Below are positions 33,790 to 46,351 of a stretch of 64,000 nucleotides of DNA, piece after piece. Source of the DNA: Benincasa hispida (Eukaryota; Streptophyta; Magnoliopsida; Cucurbitales; Cucurbitaceae). Position 1 is the stretch's first letter. Each line of letters starts with the position of its first letter. Below the pieces are notes generated by a model. The model saw only the letters and a list, made by a program, of their open reading frames with translations. It was not told the DNA's origin and did no database searches. The position numbers and the translations under genes were made by a program. The stretch spans positions 22,259,819-22,323,818 of the forward strand of contig NC_052350.1 of the NCBI RefSeq assembly GCF_009727055.1, in the 5' to 3' direction.

Positions 33790-35045
33790 TGTAGCATACG
33801 TTCCACGATTTGGTATTAGAAGGTCATTCTGGGTTTCTAAGGACTTACAAAAGGATGAGTGGGGAATTATTCTGGCAAGGAATGAAGTCTAACATGAAGA
33901 AATATGTAGAAGGATGCAAAATTTGCCAAAGAAACAAGACAGAATCCTTATCTCAAGTTGGTTTATTGCACCCACTTCCCATTTCTTGCCTGGTTCTGGA
34001 ATAATGGAGTATGGACTTTGTGGAAGGCTTACCAAAGGTAGGGGAATATGAATCTATCATGGTAGTGGTGGACCGATTAAGCAAGTATGCACATTTCATC
34101 CCTCTTAAGCATCCATTCTCGGCCAAACAGGTGCCAAAAATATTCATTCAAGAGGTGGTTCGACACCATGGAGTTCCCCTCTCAATCCTAACGGATAGAG
34201 ACAAAATATTCTTCGAGAAATTTCTGGAAAGAAATGTTTGTAACCATGGGGACATAGCCGAAGAGAAGCACCTCCTTCCATCCCCAAACAGATGGACAAA
34301 TAGAGAGGGTGAATCGATGCCTAGAAATCTACCTTAGATGCTTTTGCAATAAACATCCTATGAAATGGAACAAATGGATCACTTGGGCCGAGCTTTGGTA
34401 TAACACCACTTTTCACATCTCTATAAAAATCACCCCATACCAAAAAGTGTATGGAAGACAACCTCCTCCTCTAGTCTCGTATGGAGATAGAAAATTCATC
34501 AATAACTCAGTAGAACAATAGCTACAAGAAAGAGATTTGACACTTAATGCCTTAAAAGAAAATCTGATAGTAGCTCAAAATCATATGACGAAACAAGCGG
34601 ATAAACATCGAAGAGAATTGAACTTTGAAATTGGGGATGAGGTTTATTTGAAGTTACGACCCTATAGACAGAGATCGTTAGCAAGGAAAAGAAGTGAGAA
34701 ATTGGCACTATGGTTCTATGGCCTATATCAAATCCTCGAACGGATTGGAGAGGTGGCTTTCAGATTGGCTTTGCCTCCTGAAGCCGCGATCCATAATGTG
34801 TTTCACATATCTCAACTGAAAAAGAAGTTGGGACAAGGCCACCAAATTCAGCAAAATCCCCTAATCCTGACAGAAGAATTCGAGCTGTAAACCACACCAG
34901 AGACAGTCTTAGGAGTGAGGTGGAATGGGGAACTAGCAACCAACGAATGGCTTGTAAAATAGAAGGGGTTGTCCGAGAGTGAAGCTACGTGGGAGGCTGC
35001 CCATATCATGAACCAACAATTTCCTCATTTTCACCTTGAGGACAA
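33790..35045 (+). pseudogene. Chromovirus integrase and C-terminal chromodomain
   Basis: The zinc-binding HHCC region is visible (HTFHDL..., EGHSGFLRTYKRM, EGCKICQRNK, 33795-33945). The core follows: MDFVEGLPKVGEYESIMVVV and DRLSKYAHFIPL (34011-34105), then LTDRDKIF (about 34190). A frameshift in the third block precedes ELWYNTTFHISIKITPY (34390-34440). The GPY-like region and NVFHISQLKKKLG follow (34800-34840). The chromodomain lies at about 34890-34995: EWLVK, a stop at about 34960 where Trp is expected, then KGLSESEATWEAA. Chromodomains of this class steer integration to heterochromatin marks. Confidence 0.88.
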
Positions 35046-35055
35046 GGTCCATTTC

Positions 35056-35069
35056 GAGAGGGAAGGTAT
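35056..35069 (+). other. Polypurine tract of the chromovirus
   Basis: GAGAGGGAAGGTAT abuts the 3' LTR at 35070, the position for plus-strand priming. Confidence 0.7.
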
Positions 35070-35502
35070 TGTAAAGCCTCAAATTATTTACACCTATAAA
35101 CGCAAGGGTAGGAAGGGAAATGGCCAACCAGGTAAGGTGGCAGAGGGAGAGACAGTCAGTTAGAGACCACAAAACCGTTATATAAGGACAACAGGAAGGA
35201 GAAGGAATAGCAGGGAATATTTTGGGTAGAAGTTGAGAGGGCTTTTGCAGGAGAGGACCACCCAACTCTTTCTAATGTGCTGGGTCATTTTGTTTCCATT
35301 TTTGCTCTGTCATCTTGTTTCTTTTAAGAGGAAGTGTTGCTACATTTTGGGAGTGTTTATTTCTCTATTTTCGATGATTGTTGGAAGTTTCATGGGGAAT
35401 GATCATAAATAAAATCATCTTACTCTCATTCCTCTGTTTTCTATTTGTTTTCTCTCTTGTATATTTGTTAGGTTGTTTGTTGCAGGGAAGAAGAACCTAA
35501 CA
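35070..35502 (+). repeat. 3' LTR of the chromovirus
   Basis: It has the same ends as the 5' LTR, with one extra T in the CTTTTAAG stretch and a cluster of differences at 35395-35460. It is followed by the ATGTC duplication. Confidence 0.95.
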
Positions 35503-35507
35503 ATGTC

Positions 35508-38500
35508 TTAGTATGCATGTCTCGACTTATATGTGTCGATGGCAAGATTTGTGTCATTATGTTACATGCAAATATGCCTCATATTTATAAGATAAATATC
35601 ACCTTAATTGAAGTATTGACTTAACCATTGAGCTATGTTGTGTACAATATGACATTGATATGAGAGTTCTTTGGGAGGTTTTTACATTGTTGACTCATCT
35701 CAATTCAAACTTTGATGTCAACAGGATCAACAAATTTCGTTTCAAAATCATTAACCTATCTAGCTATTTATTGCATCAAGTAAAACTCAACTAAAATCTA
35801 TCAAATTAATTATTAACATATGGTTGGGATTTCAATTACTCTTACATATTTAATTTTTATCTCCTAAACTATTTTTGTACATCATTGGACCTTATCATAC
35901 TAATTTATATATATATATTTTAAAAAAAATCAGTATTAAACATTTTTATACATTATATTTTATATTTATCCTGAGCTGATATGAGTTTTATTTTTTGTAT
36001 TTTGTTATTGTTACTTTTCTCCCTTTTTAATGTTCTTAAATAACCATTATTTTTTTCCTCGAGAGCTCTATTAAGTATAGTATATTAATATGCTTGTATA
36101 TTTTTAGTTGAACAAAGGTAAGGATATAACATTGAATGTTATATCCTTAGGATTGGTGACATGCTCATAATTATGAATGACCATAATTACCGTTTGGAAA
36201 ATTATAATAGAAAGTAAAGTAAGAAAAAATATCTACTAATATAGTACCATTTAAAAATAATGGCATATATAACAAATGTTGACCAATCACCTTTTAATTT
36301 TTTTTTTTCAATTTTCAAGTTTGCCCCAATCTATTCTTCATTCTTTTTCTTTCTTTCTTTCTTTTCTTTCTTTTCTTTTTTTCCATTTTCTTCTCCTTTC
36401 GCTATTATTCTCCATTTCTTTTTTCCACTCTATTTCTTCTCCTCTCTTGTTGTGTGTTCTCCATTTTTTTTCATTTGGCTTCAATTTTTTTTTGTTGCTT
36501 TTTCATTGCTATTTTACTTTTTAATTTTTCTTTCTTTTTCGCTGTTAATTTTGATATCTATTTTCAATTTTTCTCATAGTTATTAATTGAGCTATAGTTT
36601 CAAACTTACTATTTGTTTGCATAGTGGAGAGATATATGAACGATTATCAAAGTCACAAAATTATCACGTTTGGATGATCACAAAATGTTTAAAAGAATTG
36701 ATTGATACTACTTAATAATAATTATGAAAACACATCTTTTCGATTGCTCAATCATACACAATTAAGTATTTTTTACTTGAAGAAAAAAAAATTGGCGATG
36801 AACTAAGCTATGTTCATATTTATAATAGTTTTTGTAGTAGATTTAATGATCTCGTTATGAAATTAAAATATAATTTTCACGTTTATGTTAATCTTTTAAA
36901 TGTTATTTTATTTTGATTTTTTAATTTTAGAAAATATTTGTATTATAATTACATTTGTGAAATAACATTTTTAGTCATATGATAAATAAAGAAATGTACA
37001 ATTAATGGAATGGTATGATACCGTATCAACTTTTAAAAAACTAAAAATAATTAAAGAAAAAAGTTAGAAAAAAAAGTTAAGGATGAAATTAAAATAAATA
37101 TAAAAGAGAAATATTGAATTTAGAACTTAGTGAATCAAAATGAGATTTAAACTCAAAATTTTATGGACAAAGATAAAACTTAATTTAAAAACGTGACCGT
37201 TATATAGTGTTTAAAATAGTTTATAATAGTTTTTATATAGGGTAGTTTGAATGTTTGGGGAATATAATGTAGTAAAATTGAGATATACCCTTCTTGACAA
37301 ATACAACTTTTAAGAAACAACATTTTAATTTTCCAATATAATTATTCTCATATCCAAATATATCCATTCTTCTAAAAATAAATCAAACATAGTTTTTCTA
37401 TATTTTTTTCTCCCTCATAAATTTCTTTCATGCTATTTAGGATGCGATAGAGAAAATAAAAGAAAACAAAATAAATAATTCTATCTTTTTTATTCCATTT
37501 TGGGCTTCTGCCAAATTTTGGTTTACAAGTTTAGACTAATCTTGATGAAAGTACCAATGATATTTTTTTTAGGAAGAGAACCTGCAAGTAAAAGACGGCA
37601 TATTGGTTTTGTGTAGGTCACATGCACTTCATGCTTAAGTAAAAAAAAAGTTCAAAAGTTCTCAATTTAAGTTTTAGCTGATCGATCAGTTTACCTTGTT
37701 CCTCTTTCTTCTTTTCTATTTATAGATTCTGGTCCCATCTCTTTGATTGGTCCGAGCTTCTCCTTACGACCTTGATGCTTTGGGCTTTTGGTCAGTGGAC
37801 CTTCCCTAAAAGCTTGGCCTTGGCCTGGACGAGGCTGATTTGGCCCAACTCGCTCTCCAACCCAATCCTCTAATCTCTTTTCCTTTTCTATTGATGCTTT
37901 TATCATTGATTCTAGAATTCATGTGTAACAAAAAAAAAAAAAAACAAAAGAAAGAATTGGTCTTTTTTATTCATTTTGGGTAGCAACAAAAGAAAAAACA
38001 GATCAAAAGAAAACAAAATGAAATGATTACTTTTCTATGAAGAAAAGGAAAACAAAAAACCTTATGAAGTCAAGATTTTTCGGAAGCCAACTCAAAAAAT
38101 TCTCTCCCTCGCCGCACTTGATTGCTCCATTCAAATTCATCCCACTTCATATATTATTTTTGCATCCTACAGTTCTACTCCACATTCATGAACTCTTTAC
38201 CAAATATCCTCATTTTTATTTATGTAATGATATAAAGCCAAAATTGAAACTTGAGTTTAAACAAGGGGCCAATATAGGATAGTAATTAATTAAAATATTA
38301 ATTATTTTTTTTTATTCTTTACGAAAGCTATTTTCTTTCTATTTTTTTAAAATTAATATTATAAAAACTATAATTAGGAAGAGATTTTATAATTTTATTT
38401 AATATTATAATATAGTTAAAAATTAATTTAATTACTCTTTTAAAAATAGAATTAATTTTTACTAAGAAATAATTATTTATTTCTTATTTTTATTGACAAA

Positions 38501-39371
38501 TATTTATCAAATTGTGTTTAATTTGACAGTAATGGATATATATGCACTACTTCCATTGCAGTTGAAAGTTTGATTTCTAAATTTGCTTTAGTTACACTAA
38601 CATAAATCTATTGATTTTTATTTAAGACACATAGTTGAACGAACAAATGATTCAATAATAATTTAATCATTATTAAATTGAAAATAAACAACCATTTTAA
38701 TTTTTTTTTTTAACTATTTCTTAAAAAAAAAAAAACTATGATAACATATTTCTACTCTTATTTTAAAACAATTATTATCCTAATAACGTATGATTAAGTA
38801 TAAGAGATTGTATGATCTTTTATTTAATAATACAACGGTTAATTTTTAATTGTACAATTTTTTTATTTAGTAATACAACAATTGATTTTTAATTCAAATA
38901 TTAGAATATCAATAAAAAAATCAAATATCAAGATAACAATCATTAGAGTTTTAAATTTTATATTAAAAGTGTTGTAATTTCAAGTCTCTCCTCATATAAT
39001 ATTTTAAAAATATATAAGAAAACTACCTATGAAAATGAAGTAACTTTTAGTTGATAAATTAAATGCCTTAAAATTCATAACTTGATATATTAATTATTTT
39101 TTATTATAATAATTATTTTCTTCATATATATTGTTATTTAATATTGAAACTATAAATTAAGTACGAGATAAAAATCATGAAACTAAAAAAAAATCACAAA
39201 ATTATAGTGAACTAATTTCTAGTTAATAGTTAAATTATAATTTAACTCTCATTCTATGTTTTACATTTCCAATTTCTTTACATCATATACATTGAAATCA
39301 CCTAACATTTAAAATACTAGAGAGAGTGAATACTTTGTTCTAACTAAAACTAGCTAAAAATCTTTGTCAAC
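35508..39371. other. AT-rich intergenic spacer
   Basis: No recognisable gene. It includes the pyrimidine tract listed next. A less AT-rich patch at 37680-37910 with several GGCC-containing words gives a short minus-strand frame, but it matches nothing I know. 38290-39360 is extremely AT-rich. Confidence 0.55.
36299..36560. repeat. Pyrimidine (TTTTC/TTTCT) low-complexity tract
   Basis: Nearly all T and C on the plus strand for about 260 bp. The frames that cross it translate to Phe/Ser/Leu-rich junk and are not considered coding. Confidence 0.85.
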
Positions 39372-39374
39372 TAA

Positions 39375-39640
39375 CACTATAAAAAATCACACTTCTTCCG
39401 ACGCCCCAAATCACCGGAAAATGGTGGAAAATGAGTCGGAGATCCTCTCTCGACGACAGATGGATTATCGGGAGTTTGGTCAGAAAAAATTCGTCGGGAG
39501 AGGAACTCCTGACGAATAAAACAGGCTGTCGAGAGTTATTCTAGAACTCCCGATGCATAGAATAATGTGTTGAACTCCCGACAGTTGTTTTATTCGTCGA
39601 GAGTTCTGTTTTATTCGTCGGGAGTCAGGGCTAAAATATG
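39375..39640. repeat. CACTA left terminus with subterminal repeats
   Basis: After the CACTATAA end come at least six copies, in both orientations, of a TCGTCGGGAG-like motif (for example GTCGGGAGAGG, CTCCTGACGAATAA, CTCCCGATG, CTCCCGACAG, TCGTCGAGAG, TCGTCGGGAG). Confidence 0.8.
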
Positions 39641-40039
39641 TGTGGGAAGTTCCTCCATTGGTTAAATACTGGCATTTAAATTTTTTTAATTTGTAATTTG
39701 TAATTTTTTAAAATTTGATTTGAATAACTTGTAAAGCATCATTAACCAACTCAAACAGATTCACATAATAAATAAAAAAAACAAAACGAAGTCCATACTA
39801 TGACAAATAAATGAAAAGTTACAAGATTATATAATAAAACAAAGTCGATACTAAATAAAAGAAATTTGTTTTCAGAAATACATGGAAGAAATAAAATGAA
39901 AACAACATCAATAGATACAGAAAAGAAAATAATGTCTAGAACACAACATCTTGAACAATTGTCCAACCTCATCTCTGAACAACATCCTACAATAAAACAA
40001 AAACATTCAAATGTCATAATCTTTTATAGACAAGAAGGA

Positions 40040-41570
40040 TTATAACCAAATGAACACACCCCCCACAACATGTTCAAACTTCATAAACATCCATAAACAC
40101 ACAAAAACTCCAAGTTAAATGACAGAATGAGCAAAAAGAGTATATTCAAACTCTATCCCCCCTCCCCCCATGACATCCCCGATGCCTATAAACATATAAA
40201 AACACACACAAAAACCTACAAGTTCAACTCCAAAATGATTATAACTGAACTCTACCCACCCTTACAACATATTCAAAGTTCATAAACAAGAATGAACACA
40301 TATAAAACTCAAACTTTCTCCTCAAAACAATCTAAACCAAACTCGACCCACCCCCCAAAACACATTCAAACTTCATAAACATTCATAAACACACAAAAAC
40401 TCCAGGTTCAACGAAAAAAAGAGCAAAATGAGTATAATCAAACTCTACCCATCCCCCACGACAAACATGAAACTTCTCATAAACATAAAAACACACACAA
40501 AAACCTACAAATTCAACTCCAAAATGATTATAACCGAACTCTACCCACCCCACAACATATTAAAACTTTATAAATAAGAATGAACACACATATAACTCAA
40601 ACTTTCTCCCTAAAACAATCTAAACCAAACTCGACCCACCCCACACAACCCATTCAAACTACATTCATAAAAAACAAAAACTCCAAGTTCAATGATAAAA
40701 CGAGCAAAACGAGTATAATCAAACTCTACCACCTCCCACGACAAACATGAAACTTCTCATAAACATAAAAAAACACACAAAAACCTATAAATTCAACTCT
40801 AAAACGATTATAACCGAACCCTACCCACCCCCATAACATATTCAAACTTCATAAATAAGAACAAACACACATAAAACTCAAACTTTCTTCCCAAGACAAT
40901 CTAAACCAAACTGGACCCACTCTCCACAATACGTTTAAACGTCATAAATATTCATAAACATACAAAAACTTCAAGTTCAAAAACGAACAAAACAAGTATA
41001 ATCAAATTCTACCCACCCCCAACGACAAACATGAAACTTCTCATAAACATCAAAAAACACACCAAAAGCTACAAATTCAACTCTAAAACATTATAACCGA
41101 ACGATACCTACCCCCACAACATATTTAAACTTCATAAACAAGAACGAACACATACAAAATTCACACTTTCTCCCCAAAAAAATCTAAACCAAACTCGACC
41201 CACCCCCCATAACACGTTCAAACTTCTTAAACATTCATAAAGACACAAAAACTCCAAGTCAACGACAAAACGAGCAAAACGAGTATAATCAAACTCTACC
41301 CACCCCCCACGACAAACATGAAACTTCTCATGAACATCAAAACACACACAAAAACCTACACAACTCTAAAACGATTATAACTGAACTCTACCCACCCCCA
41401 TAACATATTCAAACTTCATAAACAAGAACGAACACACATAAAACTCAAACTCTCTCCCTAAAATAATATAAACCAAACTCGACCCACCCCCCATAACACG
41501 TTCAAACTTCATAAACATCCATAAACATACAAAAACTCCAAGTTCGACCCCCCCCCACACACGACAATAC
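40040..41570. repeat. Five-copy ~284-bp tandem repeat inside the CACTA element
   Basis: The landmark ACTCGACCCA recurs at 40341, 40629, 40910 (ACTGGACCCA), 41193 and 41477, spacings of 288, 281, 283 and 284 bp. Between landmarks the order of words is constant: TTCAAACTTCATAAACATTC, CAAAAACTCCAAGTTC, CGAGTATAATCAAACTCTAC, AACATGAAACTTCTCATAAA, CGATTATAACCGAAC, then AAACTCAAACTTTCTCC. It is C-rich and G-poor on the plus strand. It sits between the left terminus and the Transposase_24-like gene. Confidence 0.9.
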
Positions 41571-41804
41571 GGCCAAAAAACACATAAAAATTTAGTTGTT
41601 TTGACTACCATAACTGTAGGATTACAATAATTTGTTATCATAAAATTACCAAGACATAACTACTTTGCTACCATAGCTGCAGGATAGCAACATATTAGAC
41701 AACTAAATAATGAAGTAACCATACCTAATTCGATGGCCCTCCTCTCTATGATTGTATCATGTCTTCAATCATTTTTTTTCATTTCTTCTATTTGTCTTTC
41801 ATGA

Positions 41805-42330
41805 TCATCTCTCATTTTTTTTTTTACCGTCTTCAAGTTTCTTAATCCTCGACTGAGACTGTTCGAAATTGGCTCTCAATTTTCTCACCTCCCTCTGGGT
41901 TCCTTGAGTAGATGACGAACTCGATGAGCTGCTACCCCTTCTTGACTTAGGTTTACGATCCCAACCTGGGCCTTTTGAATATCCGAGTCGTCTGCCTAAA
42001 ACCGTCTCACAGATTTCATCCCCTGTCAGTGGTTGAGAACCTTCTGGAATGGGGTTGGATTGTAATTCTAACATTTGATTTTGGACATATTAATTAATTG
42101 TGTAATTACGAGTGACTGAAGTTAGAAATGAAAAACAACACGAAAGTAAAACAAAAAATATTACATGTGAATTTTCAGCTGCCTCGTTCACAAACTTGCC
42201 ACCTTTAGAATGTGTTTCCCTAAATAGGTCAACACGTCCTATTTCTCGACCTTCTTTGCTTGCAACTCTGATTGAATTTTCAGGAACGACTTCGATTTGC
42301 CTTCGTGGTTGAACGGTAATTTCTCTCTGT
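41805..42330 (-). pseudogene. CACTA accessory protein, Transposase_24 (TnpA-like) C-terminal part
   Basis: On the minus strand, DLFRETHSKGGKFVNEAA (about 42180-42240) is the signature region of plant Transposase_24 proteins. After what looks like an intron (42070-42165), SQPLTGDEICETVLGRRLGY (about 41980-42050) and a GWDRKPKSR plus serine run follow. A short coiled-coil-like tail (VRKLRANFEQSQSRIKKLED) then ends at 41805. In active CACTA elements this protein binds the subterminal repeats and helps the catalytic transposase. The N-terminal part is not found, so it is partial or broken. Confidence 0.7.
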
Positions 42331-42899
42331 TCTTCCTGTTTATCTCCGACATTTCCTACATTCGAACACAGATATTCTATAATAGTAAATGCGATAAATG
42401 ATGCACGCGCTAAATTATTCTAACATGAAATGCTTCACTCTCGAAGTGGCCACAAAAAAAATACCAATCTTCTGGTCTATTTTTAAGCCAGCTAGGCAAG
42501 TTGGCATGTGCTTGCTAAGGATTACCACATTTCTTGTAATGTCTGTGCAAATTTACTCTAAATTCTTTGAAGAAGTTTTGCATTTGATGTTCTATAAAAT
42601 GAATGTGTAGTTGACTGGATAAATCAAGTACGAAATGAGGCTACAAAAGAATAAAGGAAAAATTAGTATATATGATGTTCATGACTCTTAGTTTACAATG
42701 TTGCCTATTAGTATATATGACGTTTATGATCCCATGTTGCCTAGATATATCTCTTGCTCTTGAAATTCTTCATCAGCCTCCTATTGCCTATTAGGGGTTG
42801 ACATCGTATCTATACAAACACAAAAAGACAAAATAATATAAAATTAACATGAAATACGTGTAAACAGAGAAAGAGAATTGAGTAGATACATGATGAGAA

Positions 42900-45800
42900 T
42901 TGAATAGATACATGATTACTCATCATCATCATCTAAATCAAATTATTAATCAGTACTTGAACTGTTATTGGGAGATAATTGTTATTCATCATTGTTTATG
43001 AAGTCATCATCACCATGTCGAATAATTGGTCTTTCCACAATTATAGGATCGACGTCAACTCTGCATAAAGTAACCTCCTCAATAGTTTCATCCACTCGGA
43101 CTCCACCGACAATTTCTAGTAAATCTAGTTGTGCATTTTCAACATCATCCACTTCTGGTACATCCCATATTCGCTTATTTTGGACTACTTAAACAACTTT
43201 CTAATTGCTACCATATTTTATGTCATCAATGTAAAATACTTGTTATTCTTGGATAGCAAAGATGAAAGGCTCATCGACATACCAAAAACGTGATGTATTG
43301 ATCGATTTGTATCCTAAATCCACAGGTGTCCTATTACTTCTGTTGTTATATGTGCCAAACCATCTACACTTGAATAAAAAAACACATCTTCTATTCGCAT
43401 ATTGGAAATCTAATACTTCGTCTACAATAGTAGAAATTGTTATCCACACTTTCATTCCCACTGATCTCCCCGGCCACTAGGACTCCACTGTTTTATGTAA
43501 CTCGCCGATTATCACGCTCTATAGTGTGAAATCATACCCCATTAACAATGCATCCATTGTAAGAGTGAGCCTCAGACGAAGGTCCCATTGCAAGTGAAAA
43601 GAAATCATCAGAGATATCTTTTCTCTTGCGCTGTTGTAGAACTTGATAATTAATTATACATTAAAAATGACTACAAAAAATGAATCATCTCTCAACTTCC
43701 AATACTATGTATACCTGAGATCTGAACCAATCGGAAAATTTGTGTTGATGTCTTATATATAAATTAGAGGCGCTTTGAGCTTCACGACGAATTAATTTCA
43801 AGTGTTGCCTAGAAAATCGATCATTTGAAAGTTATATCAAAGTATTTATCCTAGAACTTAGAAATCTATAAAGTTTGAAACGTATTAGTTTGCTATTTCT
43901 TTACAATTGTTGAGAATGTACTAATGTGCGATACACTTTTCCTCCGCTGATAGTGTCCATAAAGTTGACACCCCTAATGGTCGTACCCTTTGCCTAAATA
44001 ATTCAAATTCACCAAATATCTCCTGATCTGGAATGTTATCATCATTTTGTTCATTTCTATTGAATCTCGTTTCAATCCCACTTAGATATCGCGAGTAGAA
44101 ATTCCATGATTCATTCATTGCATACATGATTCATTCATTGCATATGCTTCCGTTATAGACCCCTCAGGACGTGCTTTGTTCTGTATAAATTGTTTTAATG
44201 TTCGTAAACTTATCTCAATAGGATACATCAAACTGTAACTAACTGGACCCACTACTTTGGTTTCATATGGTAGATGAATAGCAAGGTGTACGATTACATC
44301 GAAAAAGGTAGGCAAAAATATTTTCTTCAACTTACAAGTATGACTATGATGTCTGCTTATATTTTACTCAAATCATTTATACGTATCGTTTTTGCACATA
44401 AGTTGCGAAAGAATGTACACAATTCAACAATAGCAGTGGATACGTTCTTCAGTAGGTATGCTCGAATACACATAGGGAGTAGTCTGTGAAGCAACACATG
44501 ACAGTCGTATGTTTTCAGCCCCGATATTTTTCCATCCTTGTCATTCACACATTGTGATATGTTAGACACGGATTCATTAGAAATTTCACTAATTTCAAAT
44601 ACTTACAAAATGAAATCCGTTCACTATTAGTTAATGTGTATGCTGCATGTGGTTTTACAAATCTGCTATCGACCTGTATCAAGTGTAAGTCTTTTCTTAT
44701 CTTCAAATTTTGTAAGTCTAATCGAGCGTTCGTTGTATCTTTTGTCTTTCCTTCAATATTTAACAATGTACCCACCAAATTGTCTCATATATATTTTTTA
44801 ATATGCATTACATCCAATTTATGTCATAAAAAAATTACTTTTCTTAGTCCAGTTTAGAATTCGTTTTCTTTTTTTCATCTTGCTTCGATGGATGCTTGCT
44901 AAGCACAGAAAAGTTCAATATATTTATTTGTTATAAAATCTCTTCTCCATTATTACAAATGGAGAAGGTCTCGTTCAACTTTTTCATCATGTTGCCTACT
45001 TGGATGCCAACTATGATTCTCTGGAAGATAACGTCGATGTCCCATAAATGATATTTTTCTCTTATCTCAAAGGACAAATTATCTTCTTTACATATTGGAT
45101 ATGCTTGAGAACCTTTTGTACCACCCAGATAGGTTACCGTATGCAGGGAAGTCATTAATAGTCCATAATAAGGTGGTATATAGTTGAAAAACCTCACTAG
45201 TAATAGAATCATAAGTTCACACACCAATTGTCCATAACTCTTTCAACTCTTCAATCAACGGCTGCAAGTAAACATCAATTTCCTTTCCAGGAGATTTTGG
45301 ACTAGGTATGAGCAAAGACATGAAGAAGCTTGTTTCCTTCATGCATTTCCAAGGGGGAAAATTATAAGGAATTATCACCATAGTCCACATAATATAAGAA
45401 GTACTCATATTTTCAAATGGATTGAACCCATCTGAAGCTAATCCTAAACGAACATTTCGGGGATCTAACGCGAAATGAGAAAATTCACGATCAAAATGTT
45501 TCCACTCCTCTACATCAACTGGATGTCGTAATACATCCTTCGTTTCAACTCGCTTATCTTTATGCCATCTCATATCAGAAGCGCCTTCTTTTGATGCAAA
45601 CAATCATTTTAATCTTGGTATCAATGGAAGATGACGCAATACCTTATGTGGTATTTTTTTACCGTTGCCATCATTAACTTTGTACCGAGACTCACCACAA
45701 ATAGAGCATTTTTGTAAATCCAAAAATTCTTTTCGATACAATACACAATCATATTTTCACCCATGAATAGACTCATAACCTAGGCCTAAATCACACAATT

Positions 45801-46351
45801 TTTGCTTAGTTTTATAAAAGGAAGTAGGTATAATGGTGCCAACTAGAAACACTACTTTTAACAATTCCAGCAACTCCAGCCGTTGAGAACTTTGATATGC
45901 ATCGACATCACTAAAAAGTTCAAGGACGAAAATTTCGAAAAACCAGGGTATAGTTCGTTACGTGCTTTAGTATTAAATCATTGAATAAATTCGTGGTATC
46001 TCTTTCTTGACCATTAGAGGACATTTCATTCTCAATCCCTTCTTCATTTGCATCTTCGTTTTCAGTTGGAACTTGTAGATCGTTTATAAGATTCAACATC
46101 TCATTTTCTTTGACAACATTACCCTCTATACTATCTACTTCAACATTGTATATTGAATGAGTTGTATGACTTTCAAAACCTCTAGATAAGTTTACTGGCT
46201 CTCTATGATATACCCATTCACAGTATGAGGGAGATATTCCATATGTTAATAGATGTCGTTCCACGATATCTAATTTTTCCCAAATTGAATTCATACAATT
46301 CTTGTATGGACATCTTATTCGTCCGGAATCATTAACATGAAACTTTGCCAT
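42900..46351 (-). pseudogene. CACTA transposase, TNP2 type, decayed
   Basis: The start MAKFHVNDSGRIRCPYKNC (46351 downward) opens a transposase-associated zinc-binding domain: CPYKNCMN, then ERHLLTYGISPSYCEW. A linker with GYESIHG-stop and YDCVLYRKEF (about 45720-45790) follows, then KCSICGESRYK. The TNP2 core begins FASKEGASDMRWH (45600) and contains FALDPRNVRLGLASDGFNPF and NFPPWKCMKET (about 45340-45470). DUF4218-like sequence lies at 43920-44600 and DUF4216-like sequence, including FLFKCRWFGTY, at 43250-43460. An acidic tail ends near 42900. At least two stops arise where CGA or TGC would fit (about 45610, 45765), and frameshifts occur. It catalysed cut-and-paste transposition in its intact form. 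Confidence 0.88.

Larger units (their letters stand above)
30127..35502 (+). mobile_element. Ty3/gypsy chromovirus, full length, inactivated
   Basis: Two 432-433-bp LTRs (30127-30558, 35070-35502) begin TGTAAAGCCTCAAATT and end AAGAACCTAACA. Perfect ATGTC duplications lie at 30122-30126 and 35503-35507. The interior has gag, protease, RT, RNase H, integrase, then a chromodomain. That is the Ty3/gypsy order, and the chromodomain marks a chromovirus. The 5.4-kb size and short LTRs resemble the Reina clade; clade assignment is tentative. By eye the LTRs differ at roughly 35 positions (~8%), mostly transitions, so the insertion is a few million years old at typical plant rates. The coding region is broken many times. 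Confidence 0.95.

Noticed and set aside
36260..36586. 108-residue Phe-rich open frame resembling a membrane protein
   Set aside because: It is produced by a TTTTC/TTTCT pyrimidine tract; composition alone explains the hydrophobicity.
37691..37906. 71-residue charged minus-strand frame in a GC-richer patch
   Set aside because: No recognisable domain, no splice partners and a composition driven by AGGCC/GAAG words; kept only as a note in the spacer.
40040..41570. CRISPR-like array
   Set aside because: Units are ~284 bp with no spacer-repeat alternation and lie inside a plant transposon; ordinary tandem repeat.
41132..41641. Minus-strand open frames with repeated Val/Phe/Trp-rich text
   Set aside because: They are translations of the ~284-bp tandem repeat, recur with the period and are not conserved in frame between units.
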